Shown: positions 11,203 to 19,604 of the stretch, one piece after another
Position numbering within the stretch: the stretch's first letter is position 1
How the letters are laid out: each line of letters opens with the position of its first letter
Assembly (NCBI GenBank): GCA_022843845.1
Contig: JALHMW010000013.1
Location: 1 to 64,000, forward strand
Reading direction: 5' to 3'
Length of the DNA: 64,000 bases
DNA from: Archangium sp.
GTDB lineage: Bacteria > Myxococcota > Myxococcia > Myxococcales > Myxococcaceae
Position numbers and translations under genes: made by a program
The notes under the pieces: model-generated
The model's database searches: none
Told to the model about the DNA's origin: nothing
The model's input: only the letters and a program-made list of their open reading frames with translations

Positions 11203-11937
11203 GTGAACCTGCTGCTCCTCACGCCCGGCGAGCTGGGCGCCGACTCGCTCGTCACCTTGCGCGATCGCCGCCTCGTGCACGCGCGTGAAGTCCTTCGCGT
11301 CAACCCGGGCGACGCGGTGCGCGTCGGGGTGCGCGGTGGCCGGCTCGGCACGGGAACCGTCCTGGAGCAGACGGCCGACAGCCTCACCCTTCGCGTCACG
11401 CTCACCGACGAGCCCCCCGCGCGACCCGGCATCGATCTCATCCTCGCGATCCCCCGGCCCAAGGCCCTCAAGCGCGTGATCCCCGCGATCGCCTCGCTCG
11501 GCGTCGATCGGGTCGTGCTCATCAACGCGGCGCGCGTTGAGAAGAGCTACTTCGACGCGAAGGTGCTGACGACCGAGGCGCTCGACGCGCTGATCGATCT
11601 TGGCCTGGAGCAGGCCAAAGACACCGTGCCGCCGCGCATCGAGATCCGCGAGCGCTTCAAGCCCTTCATCGAAGACGAGCTCGACACCTGGGCGCCGGCC
11701 GACGCGCTCCGCTTCGTGCCCCACCCGGCCGCCGTCGAGGTCGCGCGCGCCATGCCCACCGAACGCCGCCTCGTCATCGCCATCGGGCCGGACGGAGGCT
11801 GGGTGCCGTACGAGGTCGACCTGCTCGCGCGCCACGGCTTCGCGCCGATCTCCCTGGGCGATCGGGTGCTCCGTGGCGAGGTCGCCGTGCCAGCCGTCAT
11901 CGCCGCGCTGCGCCCTGCCCTCACCCTGCTCCCGTGA
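11203..11937 (+). CDS. rsmE: 16S rRNA (uracil1498-N3)-methyltransferase RsmE
   Basis: DLILAIPRPKALKRVIPAIASLGVDRVVLINAARVEKSYF; LVIAIGPDGGWVPYEVDLLARHGFAPISLGDRVLRGEVAVPAVIAAL. Confidence 0.88.
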   Translation: MNLLLLTPGELGADSLVTLRDRRLVHAREVLRVNPGDAVRVGVRGGRLGTGTVLEQTADSLTLRVTLTDEPPARPGIDLILAIPRPKALKRVIPAIASLGVDRVVLINAARVEKSYFDAKVLTTEALDALIDLGLEQAKDTVPPRIEIRERFKPFIEDELDTWAPADALRFVPHPAAVEVARAMPTERRLVIAIGPDGGWVPYEVDLLARHGFAPISLGDRVLRGEVAVPAVIAALRPALTLLP

Positions 11938-11962
11938 GGAGTGGCATAACCACCCCGCCCTC

Positions 11963-13405
11963 ATGACCTTCCAGAACGAGAAGCCCGCCGAGAAGCCGAA
12001 GGATCCGAACAACCCCGAAGCGCTGGTGCGCTTCATGATGACGCAGTGGAGACCGCAGGCGAAGCCGCTCCCGAAGCCGGTCTCGGCGGCGCAGTTTCAC
12101 GCTCGTCGTCGCGACGCGCTGTCCCAGCGCTTCCCCGGTGAGGTCCTCGTCGTCCCCACCGGCCACGAGAAGACCCGCGCGAACGACACATTCTACCGCT
12201 TCCGTCCGGGCTCAGACTTCTTCTACCTGACGGGCAACACCGAGGCTGACTGCGTGCTGGTGCTGACGCCACGCGCGGGAGGTGCCGGTCACGACAGCCA
12301 CCTCTTCGTCGAGCCGAACCCGGGGCGCGCGAGCGAGACGTTCTACACGGACCGCAAAAAGGGCGAGCTGTGGGTCGGCGCGCGCCTCGGAGTCGAACAG
12401 AGCCGCGCGCACTTCGGCGTCGACTTCGCGCACCCGCTCGGCGAGCTGAAGCGCTTCTTCGAGTTGCACCCGACCGCGCGCGTGCTGCGCGGCTACTCGG
12501 CGGGCGTCGACGGCGCGATTGTGAAGCGTGACGACGGCAAACCCGACGACGAGCTCGCCACCGCCCTCTCGGAGCAACGCCTGCTGAAGGACCCGCTCGA
12601 GATCCGCGAGCTCAAGAAGGTCATCGACGCCACCCAGCGCGGCTTCGAAGACATCATCCGCGCGCTGCCGAAGGCGAAGAGTGAGCGCGACGTCGAGGGC
12701 ACGTTCAACCTGCGCGCGCGCGTCGAAGGGCAAGACGTCGGCTACGGCACCATCGCGGCCAGCGGCGCGAACGCGTGCATCCTCCACTGGACGAGGAACC
12801 ACGGCGCGCTGAAGAAGAAGGACCTGATCCTCGTGGACGCCGGCGTCGAAGGCCACGCGCTCTACACGGCCGACATCACCCGCACGCTGCCGATCTCGGG
12901 GCGCTTCTCGAAGGAGCAGCGCGCCGTCTACGAGCTCGTCTGGCACGCCCAGCAGGCCGGCCTTCGCGCGGTGAAGCCCGGCAACGACTTCATGGCGCCC
13001 AACGTCGCGGCCTCGAAGGTGCTGGCGCAGGGGCTGTTCGATCTCGGCATCCTGCCCATGCCCGTCGACGAGGCGCTCAAGCCAGAGCACCTCTTCTTCA
13101 AGCGCTACTCGCTCCACAACGTGAGCCACATGCTGGGGCTCGATGTGCACGACTGCGCGAAGGCGCGCGAAGAGGTGTACCGCTACGGAAAGCTGCAGCC
13201 CGGCATGGTGCTCACCGTCGAGCCCGGCCTGTACTTCCAGCTCGACGATCTCACCGTGCCAGCGAAGTACCGCGGCATCGGCGTGCGCATCGAAGACGAC
13301 GTGCTCGTCACCGAGAAGGGCATGAAGAACCTGTCGGCGTCGATCCCCAGCGAGGCCAGCGCGGTGGAGGCGTGGATGAAGTTGGTGTGGAAGAAGGCGC
13401 GCTGA
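11963..13405 (+). CDS. pepP: Xaa-Pro aminopeptidase (M24B)
   Basis: MTFQNEKPAEKPKDPNNPEAL start; FRPGSDFFYLTGNTEADCVLVL; LVDAGVEGHALYTADITRTLPISGRF; HNVSHMLGLDVHD; VLTVEPGLYF. Confidence 0.9.
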   Translation: MTFQNEKPAEKPKDPNNPEALVRFMMTQWRPQAKPLPKPVSAAQFHARRRDALSQRFPGEVLVVPTGHEKTRANDTFYRFRPGSDFFYLTGNTEADCVLVLTPRAGGAGHDSHLFVEPNPGRASETFYTDRKKGELWVGARLGVEQSRAHFGVDFAHPLGELKRFFELHPTARVLRGYSAGVDGAIVKRDDGKPDDELATALSEQRLLKDPLEIRELKKVIDATQRGFEDIIRALPKAKSERDVEGTFNLRARVEGQDVGYGTIAASGANACILHWTRNHGALKKKDLILVDAGVEGHALYTADITRTLPISGRFSKEQRAVYELVWHAQQAGLRAVKPGNDFMAPNVAASKVLAQGLFDLGILPMPVDEALKPEHLFFKRYSLHNVSHMLGLDVHDCAKAREEVYRYGKLQPGMVLTVEPGLYFQLDDLTVPAKYRGIGVRIEDDVLVTEKGMKNLSASIPSEASAVEAWMKLVWKKAR

Positions 13406-13408
13406 CGA

Positions 13409-14659
13409 TCAGTCGATCTCAAGCTCGGGCGTCGGCTGCTCGCCCACCCGCGCATCGAAGGTGAGCCGGCCGATCTCGCGATCGTCCTTCGAGAGCACCC
13501 GCACCCGGTAGGTGGTGGCTTCGCTGATCGTCGAGTAGGCGAAGGTGTGAAAGCCCTCTTCGTTGCCGCCGCTCAGGCGTGTCTCGAAGGGCTTGTTGCG
13601 CGGCACCCAGCCCTTCTTCGGGTCGTCCATCTCCCAGGCGAACTTGACCGAGTCTTCGAACTTCGTCGGCGCGAACAGCCGCACGAACGTCCACACGCGC
13701 TTCGCCGAGCAGAGCGAGCCTCTCGGCAGCCCCTCACACGGCTTGTCGTCTTCACAGGCGATGTCGGTGCGCGCGTAGCCCTCGCCGCGGTTGAGGCAGA
13801 CGCCGGTGGGCGCGGCGACGTACTCCGAGGCGGTCTTGCGCCAAAATTGCCAGAACGGCGCTGGCTGGTACTCGAGGAGGTACTGCGCCTTCTTGTCGGT
13901 CTTCTCGGCCAGCACGTGGGCGTAGACGTCGATGTGCTTGAGCGAGAGCGGCACCGGAGGGATCGCGCCGAAGAGATAGAAGACGAACAGCGCCGCCTGC
14001 ACGACAAGGCCGGGCACCACGGCACGCTTGAAGGTCCAGTTCGGGTCCTTGTTGAAGCGGGTGAAGACCTTCCACAACCCGAAGGTGACGCACGAGCCGA
14101 TCACGATCGACAGGTAGTACTGCCACGGCGCCAGCTTCCCCGCGATCACCGGCAAGAGGTACGCGAGGAACGACGTCGTCGCGAACGAGAGCATCGCGAT
14201 GCGAACGACAGGCCCCTGCTTCCGAAAGCGAGGCAGCTCATTGGCGATGATCAGCCCCGCGAGGGCGAGGAGGAAGATGAACGACAACAGGCCGCTCGAC
14301 GCGCGGAAGTAGAACACCATGAAGGCGTTGAGCAGCGTGCCGAGGAAGAAGTGCATCACCCAGAGCCGGAAGCTCGCGATGCGGCCGAGCAGGCCCTCGG
14401 GCTCCTTGCCCACCACGTGCAGCCGGTGGTCGGCGAAGATCAGCAACGCTGACAGCACCAGGTACACGCCCTGGTGAATCAACAGCGGCGTCGAGTCGAT
14501 GCGGTGGAGCAGCACCACGTCGAACAAGAAGCCGGCGAAGAAGAACGCGACCTCGAACGCGATGTGGTTCTTCTCTTTGAAGGCCTTGAAGCGCGCCCAG
14601 GGACCAGTGTCCTCGGGCGCGGCAGGAGACGTCGGCTCAGCAGGCGTCACGGGATCCAC
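13409..14659 (-). CDS. membrane protein with C-terminal DUF2914-like domain
   Basis: Multiple TM segments then RLFAPTKFEDSVKFAWEMDDPKKGWVPRNKPFETRLSGGNEEGFHTFAYSTISEATTYRVRVLSKDDREIGRLTF. Confidence 0.75.
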   Translation of the reverse strand: MDPVTPAEPTSPAAPEDTGPWARFKAFKEKNHIAFEVAFFFAGFLFDVVLLHRIDSTPLLIHQGVYLVLSALLIFADHRLHVVGKEPEGLLGRIASFRLWVMHFFLGTLLNAFMVFYFRASSGLLSFIFLLALAGLIIANELPRFRKQGPVVRIAMLSFATTSFLAYLLPVIAGKLAPWQYYLSIVIGSCVTFGLWKVFTRFNKDPNWTFKRAVVPGLVVQAALFVFYLFGAIPPVPLSLKHIDVYAHVLAEKTDKKAQYLLEYQPAPFWQFWRKTASEYVAAPTGVCLNRGEGYARTDIACEDDKPCEGLPRGSLCSAKRVWTFVRLFAPTKFEDSVKFAWEMDDPKKGWVPRNKPFETRLSGGNEEGFHTFAYSTISEATTYRVRVLSKDDREIGRLTFDARVGEQPTPELEID

Positions 14660-14806
14660 GGGTCACTCACAATCCCAGCTTGGGTTGATTCGGCAACCCG
14701 TTTCAGCGCCTGGAAAGCCTCGTTGGTTCCGGCACTTGCCGCCTCCGCAACCTTTCGGGGCGAGTCGGGTTTCTTCATCGAACCCGCTGTTCGAAGGAGA
14801 ACGACA

Positions 14807-15103
14807 ATGAAGACGCTGGTCGCGATGGTGGTGCTGGTTTCGGTTTCGGTGTTTGCGGCTCCCGTGGGTGTGCGTTCGGCCTCGCAGCAGGCGCGCATCA
14901 ACCAGGGCGTGCAGTCCGGGCAGCTCAACGGGCGTGAAGCCGCTCGCCTGCAGGCGCAGCAGCACCGCATCGAGCGGCACATCGTGCGAGACAGCATCGA
15001 CGGCGGCGGCATGACGGCCCGTGAAGCGTCGCGTATTCAAGCCAAACAGAACCAGCTCAACCGCCGCATCGCCGTGCAGAAGCACGACGGGCAGGTCCGC
15101 TAA
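14807..15103 (+). CDS. small secreted protein of unknown function
   Basis: 98-aa ORF: MKTLVAMVVLVSVSVFAAPVGVRSASQQARINQGVQSGQLNGREAARLQAQQHRIERHIVRDSIDGGGMTAREASRIQAKQNQLNRRIA; RBS gaaggagaacgac; internal duplication (GREAARLQAQQ / AREASRIQAKQ). Confidence 0.75.
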   Translation: MKTLVAMVVLVSVSVFAAPVGVRSASQQARINQGVQSGQLNGREAARLQAQQHRIERHIVRDSIDGGGMTAREASRIQAKQNQLNRRIAVQKHDGQVR

Positions 15104-15140
15104 CCGTATCGATCATCTCTCCAGGGATGGGCCCTGTCGG
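15101..15140. repeat. direct repeat copy 1
   Basis: taaccgtatcgatcatctctccagggatgggccctgtcgg; 1 mismatch to 16391-16430. Confidence 0.95.
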
Positions 15141-15215
15141 AAGATGGAGGTCCGGCCGGGCGCGCTGCCAGCCTGCTACCCTTGAATACAGTGGCCTCGC
15201 TTGCGTTGAGTTGCC

Positions 15216-16334
15216 ATGCGGTTTGCGCCCCGGACGATCGCGATATGTGGCCTCATCGGCGTCGCGTGTTTTCAGCCGACCTTCGAGCGCATGAGAGACT
15301 CGGTGGGCCTCGAGGAGTGGTGCTCCGTCGTGGTGGCGGAGGAGGCGATGTGCCGGTCCCAGATCGCCTGCGGGCTCGCAGACCCCGACGCTGGGTGCGC
15401 CACCATCGGGGCGAACTCGCGGTTGGCGCGAACGATCGACCCGTGTCCTGAGGCGCTCATCGCAGCGCTCGACGCCGGCTCTGTTCGATATGACGGCCAG
15501 GCCGCCGCCCGGTGCCTCGAGGACCAACAGACCCTGTGTGAAGTGCGGCTCGAGGCGTGCCCGGGTGCCGCGGTCTTCGTCGGCACGAGAGCCGAGGGCG
15601 CGTCCTGCGCCCTCGACCAGGAGTGCTCCGCAGGGCTCTGGTGTTCCTTCTCTGGCACGACTTGCCCTGGGACGTGCCAAAAGCACGCTGCACTCGGAGA
15701 CGTGACGACAGAGCCGTCGGCGTGCGCGACCGAGACCGTGTTGCAGCTGGATGGCGGCTCGTTTCGCTGCATCAACCGGTTGGGAGCCGGGCAGCCGTGC
15801 GATCCGCAGTCCGGAGCGATCTGCTCCGAGGGACTGTCTTGCGAGGAACGGGCCTGCGTTCCCGTCGCCGAGTTGGGAGCCGCCTGCAGTGCCACTCGCC
15901 GATGCAGGTACGGCCTGGTCTGCGTCGCCGACCGCTGCGCAACGTTCGCACGCCGCGGCGAACCGTGCTCCCGTCTCTTCGCTTCCAACCCCAGCACCAG
16001 TCCGTGTCAGCTCGGACTGGCCTGTCGCGGCGGCAGATGTGGTGAGGCCTTTCGGGCTGGAGAACGATGCGCAGAAGACCCGAACCTCTGTACGCCTGAC
16101 TCGCGTTGCACTTCTGACACCTGGGTGTGCACCCCTCGAGCAGCCGCAGGCGCAGCCTGTGAGAGTGACTTCGACTGCCTGGCTCCGCTCGCGTGCGCGG
16201 CCAGCTCCGCGGGCGGTGGGACCTGCCAAGCGGTGGCTGCTGTCGGCGAATCATGTGATGCCACCATCCGCTGTGGGCCCTTCGGTCAATGTCTCAACAA
16301 CCGATGCGTGACGACTGCTCGCGTGTGCCGCTGA
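15216..16334 (+). CDS. Cys-rich secreted lipoprotein (Dickkopf/EGF-like cysteine repeats)
   Basis: MRFAPRTIAICGLIGVACFQPTF lipobox; repeated G-x-x-C-x(5-8)-C-x-x-G-L-x-C units. Confidence 0.75.
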   Translation: MRFAPRTIAICGLIGVACFQPTFERMRDSVGLEEWCSVVVAEEAMCRSQIACGLADPDAGCATIGANSRLARTIDPCPEALIAALDAGSVRYDGQAAARCLEDQQTLCEVRLEACPGAAVFVGTRAEGASCALDQECSAGLWCSFSGTTCPGTCQKHAALGDVTTEPSACATETVLQLDGGSFRCINRLGAGQPCDPQSGAICSEGLSCEERACVPVAELGAACSATRRCRYGLVCVADRCATFARRGEPCSRLFASNPSTSPCQLGLACRGGRCGEAFRAGERCAEDPNLCTPDSRCTSDTWVCTPRAAAGAACESDFDCLAPLACAASSAGGGTCQAVAAVGESCDATIRCGPFGQCLNNRCVTTARVCR

Positions 16335-16389
16335 GGTCGACGCTTGTGGCCGACGACGATGACCAACCCGTACGGAGGTCGTCCTCGCC

Positions 16390-17082
16390 CTAACCGTATC
16401 GATCATCTCTCCAGGGATGGGCCGTGTCGGAGTACCCACGGTCCTCCCAGAAGCCCCGCTGGTTCTTCTCGAGCAGCTCGATGCGGCTGATCCACTTCGG
16501 GCCCTTCCACGCGTAGAGCTGCGGCGTGATGAGGCGCACCGGCCCGCCGTGATCTCTCGGCAGCGGCTGGTCGTTCCACGTGTGCACGAGCAGCACGTCG
16601 TCCTTGAGCAGCTCGAACAACTCGAGGTTGGTCGTGTACTCGTCGGAGGCGTGGAGCAGCGCGTACTGCGCAGACTCCCGCGGCCGGGCCAGCGCGATCA
16701 CCGTCGCGGCCGAGACGCCCTTCCACTTCGAGTCCATCAGGCTCCACGTCGTCACGCAGTGAAAGTCGGAGACGTCTTCCACCTGCGGCAGCGCCATGAA
16801 GGCCGCCCAGTCGAGCCTCACCGGCGCTTCGACCGCGCCATCGACCGTGAGCGACCACTGCGCCGTCGAGATGTTCGGCTTCACGCCCAGATCGAGCACC
16901 GGCCACGACTTCGTCACGTGCTGGCCCGGGGGCACCTTCGGCATGCCGTGGCGATTGGGCGCGCCGCTGCCCATTGGCCGAGGGTCGCTCATCGACGCTG
17001 AGCCCTGAATCTTCGCCAGGTGCCGCTCGCGCAGCTTGAGCCGCGCCTCGACGATGCGCTGCTGCTTCTCGTCGTCCGACAT
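16390..17082 (-). CDS. sulfite oxidase-like molybdopterin-dependent oxidoreductase
   Basis: WSLTVDGAVEAPVRLDWAAFMALPQVEDVSDFHCVTTWSLMDSKWKGVS; DHGGPVRLITPQLYAWKGPKWISRIELL. Confidence 0.88.
   Translation of the reverse strand: MSDDEKQQRIVEARLKLRERHLAKIQGSASMSDPRPMGSGAPNRHGMPKVPPGQHVTKSWPVLDLGVKPNISTAQWSLTVDGAVEAPVRLDWAAFMALPQVEDVSDFHCVTTWSLMDSKWKGVSAATVIALARPRESAQYALLHASDEYTTNLELFELLKDDVLLVHTWNDQPLPRDHGGPVRLITPQLYAWKGPKWISRIELLEKNQRGFWEDRGYSDTAHPWRDDRYG
16391..16430. repeat. direct repeat copy 2 (encodes C-terminus of the oxidoreductase)
   Basis: taaccgtatcgatcatctctccagggatgggccgtgtcgg; reverse strand reads SDTAHPWRDDRYG*. Confidence 0.95.
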
Positions 17083-17084
17083 CG

Positions 17085-17396
17085 TCAGCCTTTGATCATC
17101 GCTTCGAGCTCACCGCGTTCGGCCAGCTCCGTGACGATGTCGCAGCCACCGACGAACTTCCCGCGAATGAACACCTGGGGAATCGTCGGCCAGTTCGAGT
17201 ACGCCTTGATGCCGTCGCGCACGTCGGGCTCGGCGAGCACGTTCACGGTGTACAGCTTGCCGAGCGGCTGGAGCAGCGAGACCGTCTTCGCCGAGAAGCC
17301 ACACTGCGGGAAGAGCGCGCTGCCCTTCATGTAGATGACGATCGGGTTCTCGGAGATCTCTTTGTCGAATCGGGCCTTCAACGCGTCGTTGATCAT
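17085..17396 (-). CDS. monothiol glutaredoxin (Grx4/GrxD family)
   Basis: MKGSALFPQCGFSAKTVSLL (CGFS); NWPTIPQVFIRGKFVGGCDIVTEL; start overlaps the bolA stop (ATGA). Confidence 0.9.
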   Translation of the reverse strand: MINDALKARFDKEISENPIVIYMKGSALFPQCGFSAKTVSLLQPLGKLYTVNVLAEPDVRDGIKAYSNWPTIPQVFIRGKFVGGCDIVTELAERGELEAMIKG

Positions 17397-17647
17397 CGCT
17401 TCACCTTGCTCCACTGCTCGGGGGTGTACGTCTTGAGGGCGAGGGCGTGCAGCTCGCCGGTCTGCAGCACGTCCTTCAAGGGCGCATAGACCTGCTGGTG
17501 CTGCTCCACCATCGACAGGCCAACGAACGTCGGACTCACCACGCGGGCCTCGAAGTGATCGCCGGTGCCGGTGGTGTCGCGCAGCTCGACCTGCGCTCCG
17601 GGGAGCGCCTGCTCGAGGCGGGCTTTGAGGACGTCTGGGTTCAACAT
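17393..17647 (-). CDS. BolA family protein
   Basis: 84 aa: GTGDHFEARVVSPTFVGLSMVEQHQQVYAPLKDVLQTGELHALALKTYTPEQW. Confidence 0.9.
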   Translation of the reverse strand: MLNPDVLKARLEQALPGAQVELRDTTGTGDHFEARVVSPTFVGLSMVEQHQQVYAPLKDVLQTGELHALALKTYTPEQWSKVKR

Positions 17648-18192
17648 CAGTTGATGCCTCCGGTGGAGACCAGCATGGCGGGGTCGACGCCCATGCTCTT
17701 AATGACTTCGTTCCAGATGTGCTCGGGCTCGGTGACCAGCACTGGCGCCAGCTCGGCCTCGGTGAACAGCCAGCTGCCCTCCGAGATCTCCTTCTCGAGC
17801 TGACCGGGCCCCCAGCCCGAATAGCCGAGGCAGAAACGAAGACGGGTCGTCGGGTCGCGCAAGAGCGGCTCGAGCGCATCGGTGGTGACCGACAGGAAGA
17901 GCCCGGGGAGCAGCGGCGCGCGCTCCTCGATGGACTCCCGATCGTGCAGCACGAAGCCCCGGAACGGCTCGACGGGCCCACCGACGAAGATCGGGTCGTC
18001 TTCACGAATGACGGCCACCTCGAGCTGCTGTGACTTCGCCAGATCGGCGAAGGTCAGCTCGGCCGAGCGGTTGATGATGAGGCCCATCGCTCCCTCGTCG
18101 TTGTGCTCGAGCATCAGCACGACCGTCTTCGCGAAGTTGGGATCCTGCATCTGCGGCATGGCGATGAGAAACCCGGGGGCGAGCGCCTTCAC
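17647..18192 (-). CDS. yqgE: YqgE/AlgH family protein
   Basis: VKALAPGFLIAMPQMQDPNFAKTVVLMLEHNDEGAMGLIINRSAELTFADL; FCLGYSGWGPGQLEKEISEGSWL; GTG start at 18192 inferred. Confidence 0.88.
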   Translation of the reverse strand: MKALAPGFLIAMPQMQDPNFAKTVVLMLEHNDEGAMGLIINRSAELTFADLAKSQQLEVAVIREDDPIFVGGPVEPFRGFVLHDRESIEERAPLLPGLFLSVTTDALEPLLRDPTTRLRFCLGYSGWGPGQLEKEISEGSWLFTEAELAPVLVTEPEHIWNEVIKSMGVDPAMLVSTGGIN

Positions 18193-18213
18193 GCTTTCCA
18201 GTATAGGGGGTCG

Positions 18214-19239
18214 ATGCGCGCACTGGTGAATCGGAAGGCTGGCGGACCCGAAGTTCTCGTCGTCGAGGAGCGCCCCGATCTCACCCCGAAGGCCGGTGAG
18301 GTGCGGATTCGGGTCAAGCGAGCGGGGCTGAACTTCGCCGACATCTCGGCGCGCGTGGGCCTGTACCCCGACGCGCCGAAGTTCCCCATGGTGATGGGCT
18401 ACGAGGTCGGCGGCGTCGTCGACGGCGTCGGCGCTGGCGTCACGACCCTGAAAGATGGCGACCGCGTCACCTCGCTGTGCCGGTTCGGTGGCCAGGCGAC
18501 CATGGTCTGCGTGCCGGCGACCCAGGTCGCGAAGATTCCCGACGCGATGAGCTTCGACGAGGCCGCCGCCCTGCCCGTCAACTACCTCACCGCGTACCAG
18601 ATGCTGTTCTGGACGGCGCCCGTGCTCCCCGGAATGACGGTGCTGATTCACATGGCGGCCGGCGGCGTCGGGCTCGCGGCGATTCAGCTGTGCAAGACGG
18701 TGCCGAACGTCACGATGCTCGGAACGTCGTCGGCGGCCAAGCATGACTTCCTGCGCGCGCAGGGGCTGCACCACCCGATCGACTACCGCACCCAGGACTA
18801 CGTCGCCGAGGTGAAGCGGCTGACCGACGGGCGCGGCGCCGATCGCATCCTCGACGCGCTCGGCGGCAAAGACTGGGAGCGCGGCGTCTCGGCGCTGAGG
18901 TCGGGCGGAACGCTCTTCGCGTTCGGCTGGGCGAACATGATCGACGGCGAGAAGCGCAGCCTGCTGCACGTCGCGAAGGAGTTCCTCTCGATGAAGAAGT
19001 GGAGCCCGATGCAGTTGATGGACCTGAACAAGGGCATCGTCGGCATCAACCTCGGCCACCTGTGGCACGAGGGGCCGCTCATGTTCTCGCACCTCGCCGC
19101 GCTGCTGCAGCTGTTCGAGCGCGGGCAGGTGAAGCCCCACGTCGACAAGGTGTTCGCGCTGTCGAAGGCCGGCGACGCGCATGCGTACGTGCAGGCGAGG
19201 AAGAACGTCGGGAAGGTGCTGTTCGACGTCGAGGCGTGA
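18214..19239 (+). CDS. medium-chain zinc-type alcohol dehydrogenase / quinone oxidoreductase (VAT-1-like)
   Basis: MRALVNRKAGGPEVLVVEERPDLTPKAGEVRIRVKRAGLNFADISARVGLYPDAPKFPMVMGYEVGGVV. Confidence 0.88.
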   Translation: MRALVNRKAGGPEVLVVEERPDLTPKAGEVRIRVKRAGLNFADISARVGLYPDAPKFPMVMGYEVGGVVDGVGAGVTTLKDGDRVTSLCRFGGQATMVCVPATQVAKIPDAMSFDEAAALPVNYLTAYQMLFWTAPVLPGMTVLIHMAAGGVGLAAIQLCKTVPNVTMLGTSSAAKHDFLRAQGLHHPIDYRTQDYVAEVKRLTDGRGADRILDALGGKDWERGVSALRSGGTLFAFGWANMIDGEKRSLLHVAKEFLSMKKWSPMQLMDLNKGIVGINLGHLWHEGPLMFSHLAALLQLFERGQVKPHVDKVFALSKAGDAHAYVQARKNVGKVLFDVEA

Positions 19240-19604
19240 GCCTCACCAGAGGCCGCCCGTCTGGGTGACCGCACCCCGCTCTGTTTCAGCGGCCACCAGC
19301 TCCGCTGGAGCTCCCATCACCAGCGCGCTCATTGGCACGGGAGTCGCGGCCGCTCCGCCGATGACCGACGTGACTTCAGTCATGGCCAACGGCATTCAGC
19401 TCCGCAGAAGGTGCGACGGCGCCGCATTCCCTTCGTTGCCGCTCCCACGCCCAACCCCTGACGACGCACTGGCTTCGCGCCGCCGCCCGATCGCCCTTGC
19501 CGACCTGCAACACATGCAGATGCCGCGACAGAGCCTTGCGCACCCTCAATTGGCAGCAGCGATGCACTTCACCGCGCGCTGGTCCCTCTCGATCGGAGTT
19601 CGTC

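Noticed and set aside
15101-16430. Classical IS element
   Set aside because: No transposase and no terminal inverted repeats visible; only the long direct repeat, so not annotated as a mobile element.
17085-18005. 306-aa ORF as a single protein
   Set aside because: Only the last 103 codons look real (CGFS glutaredoxin); the N-terminal part is out of frame relative to bolA/yqgE.
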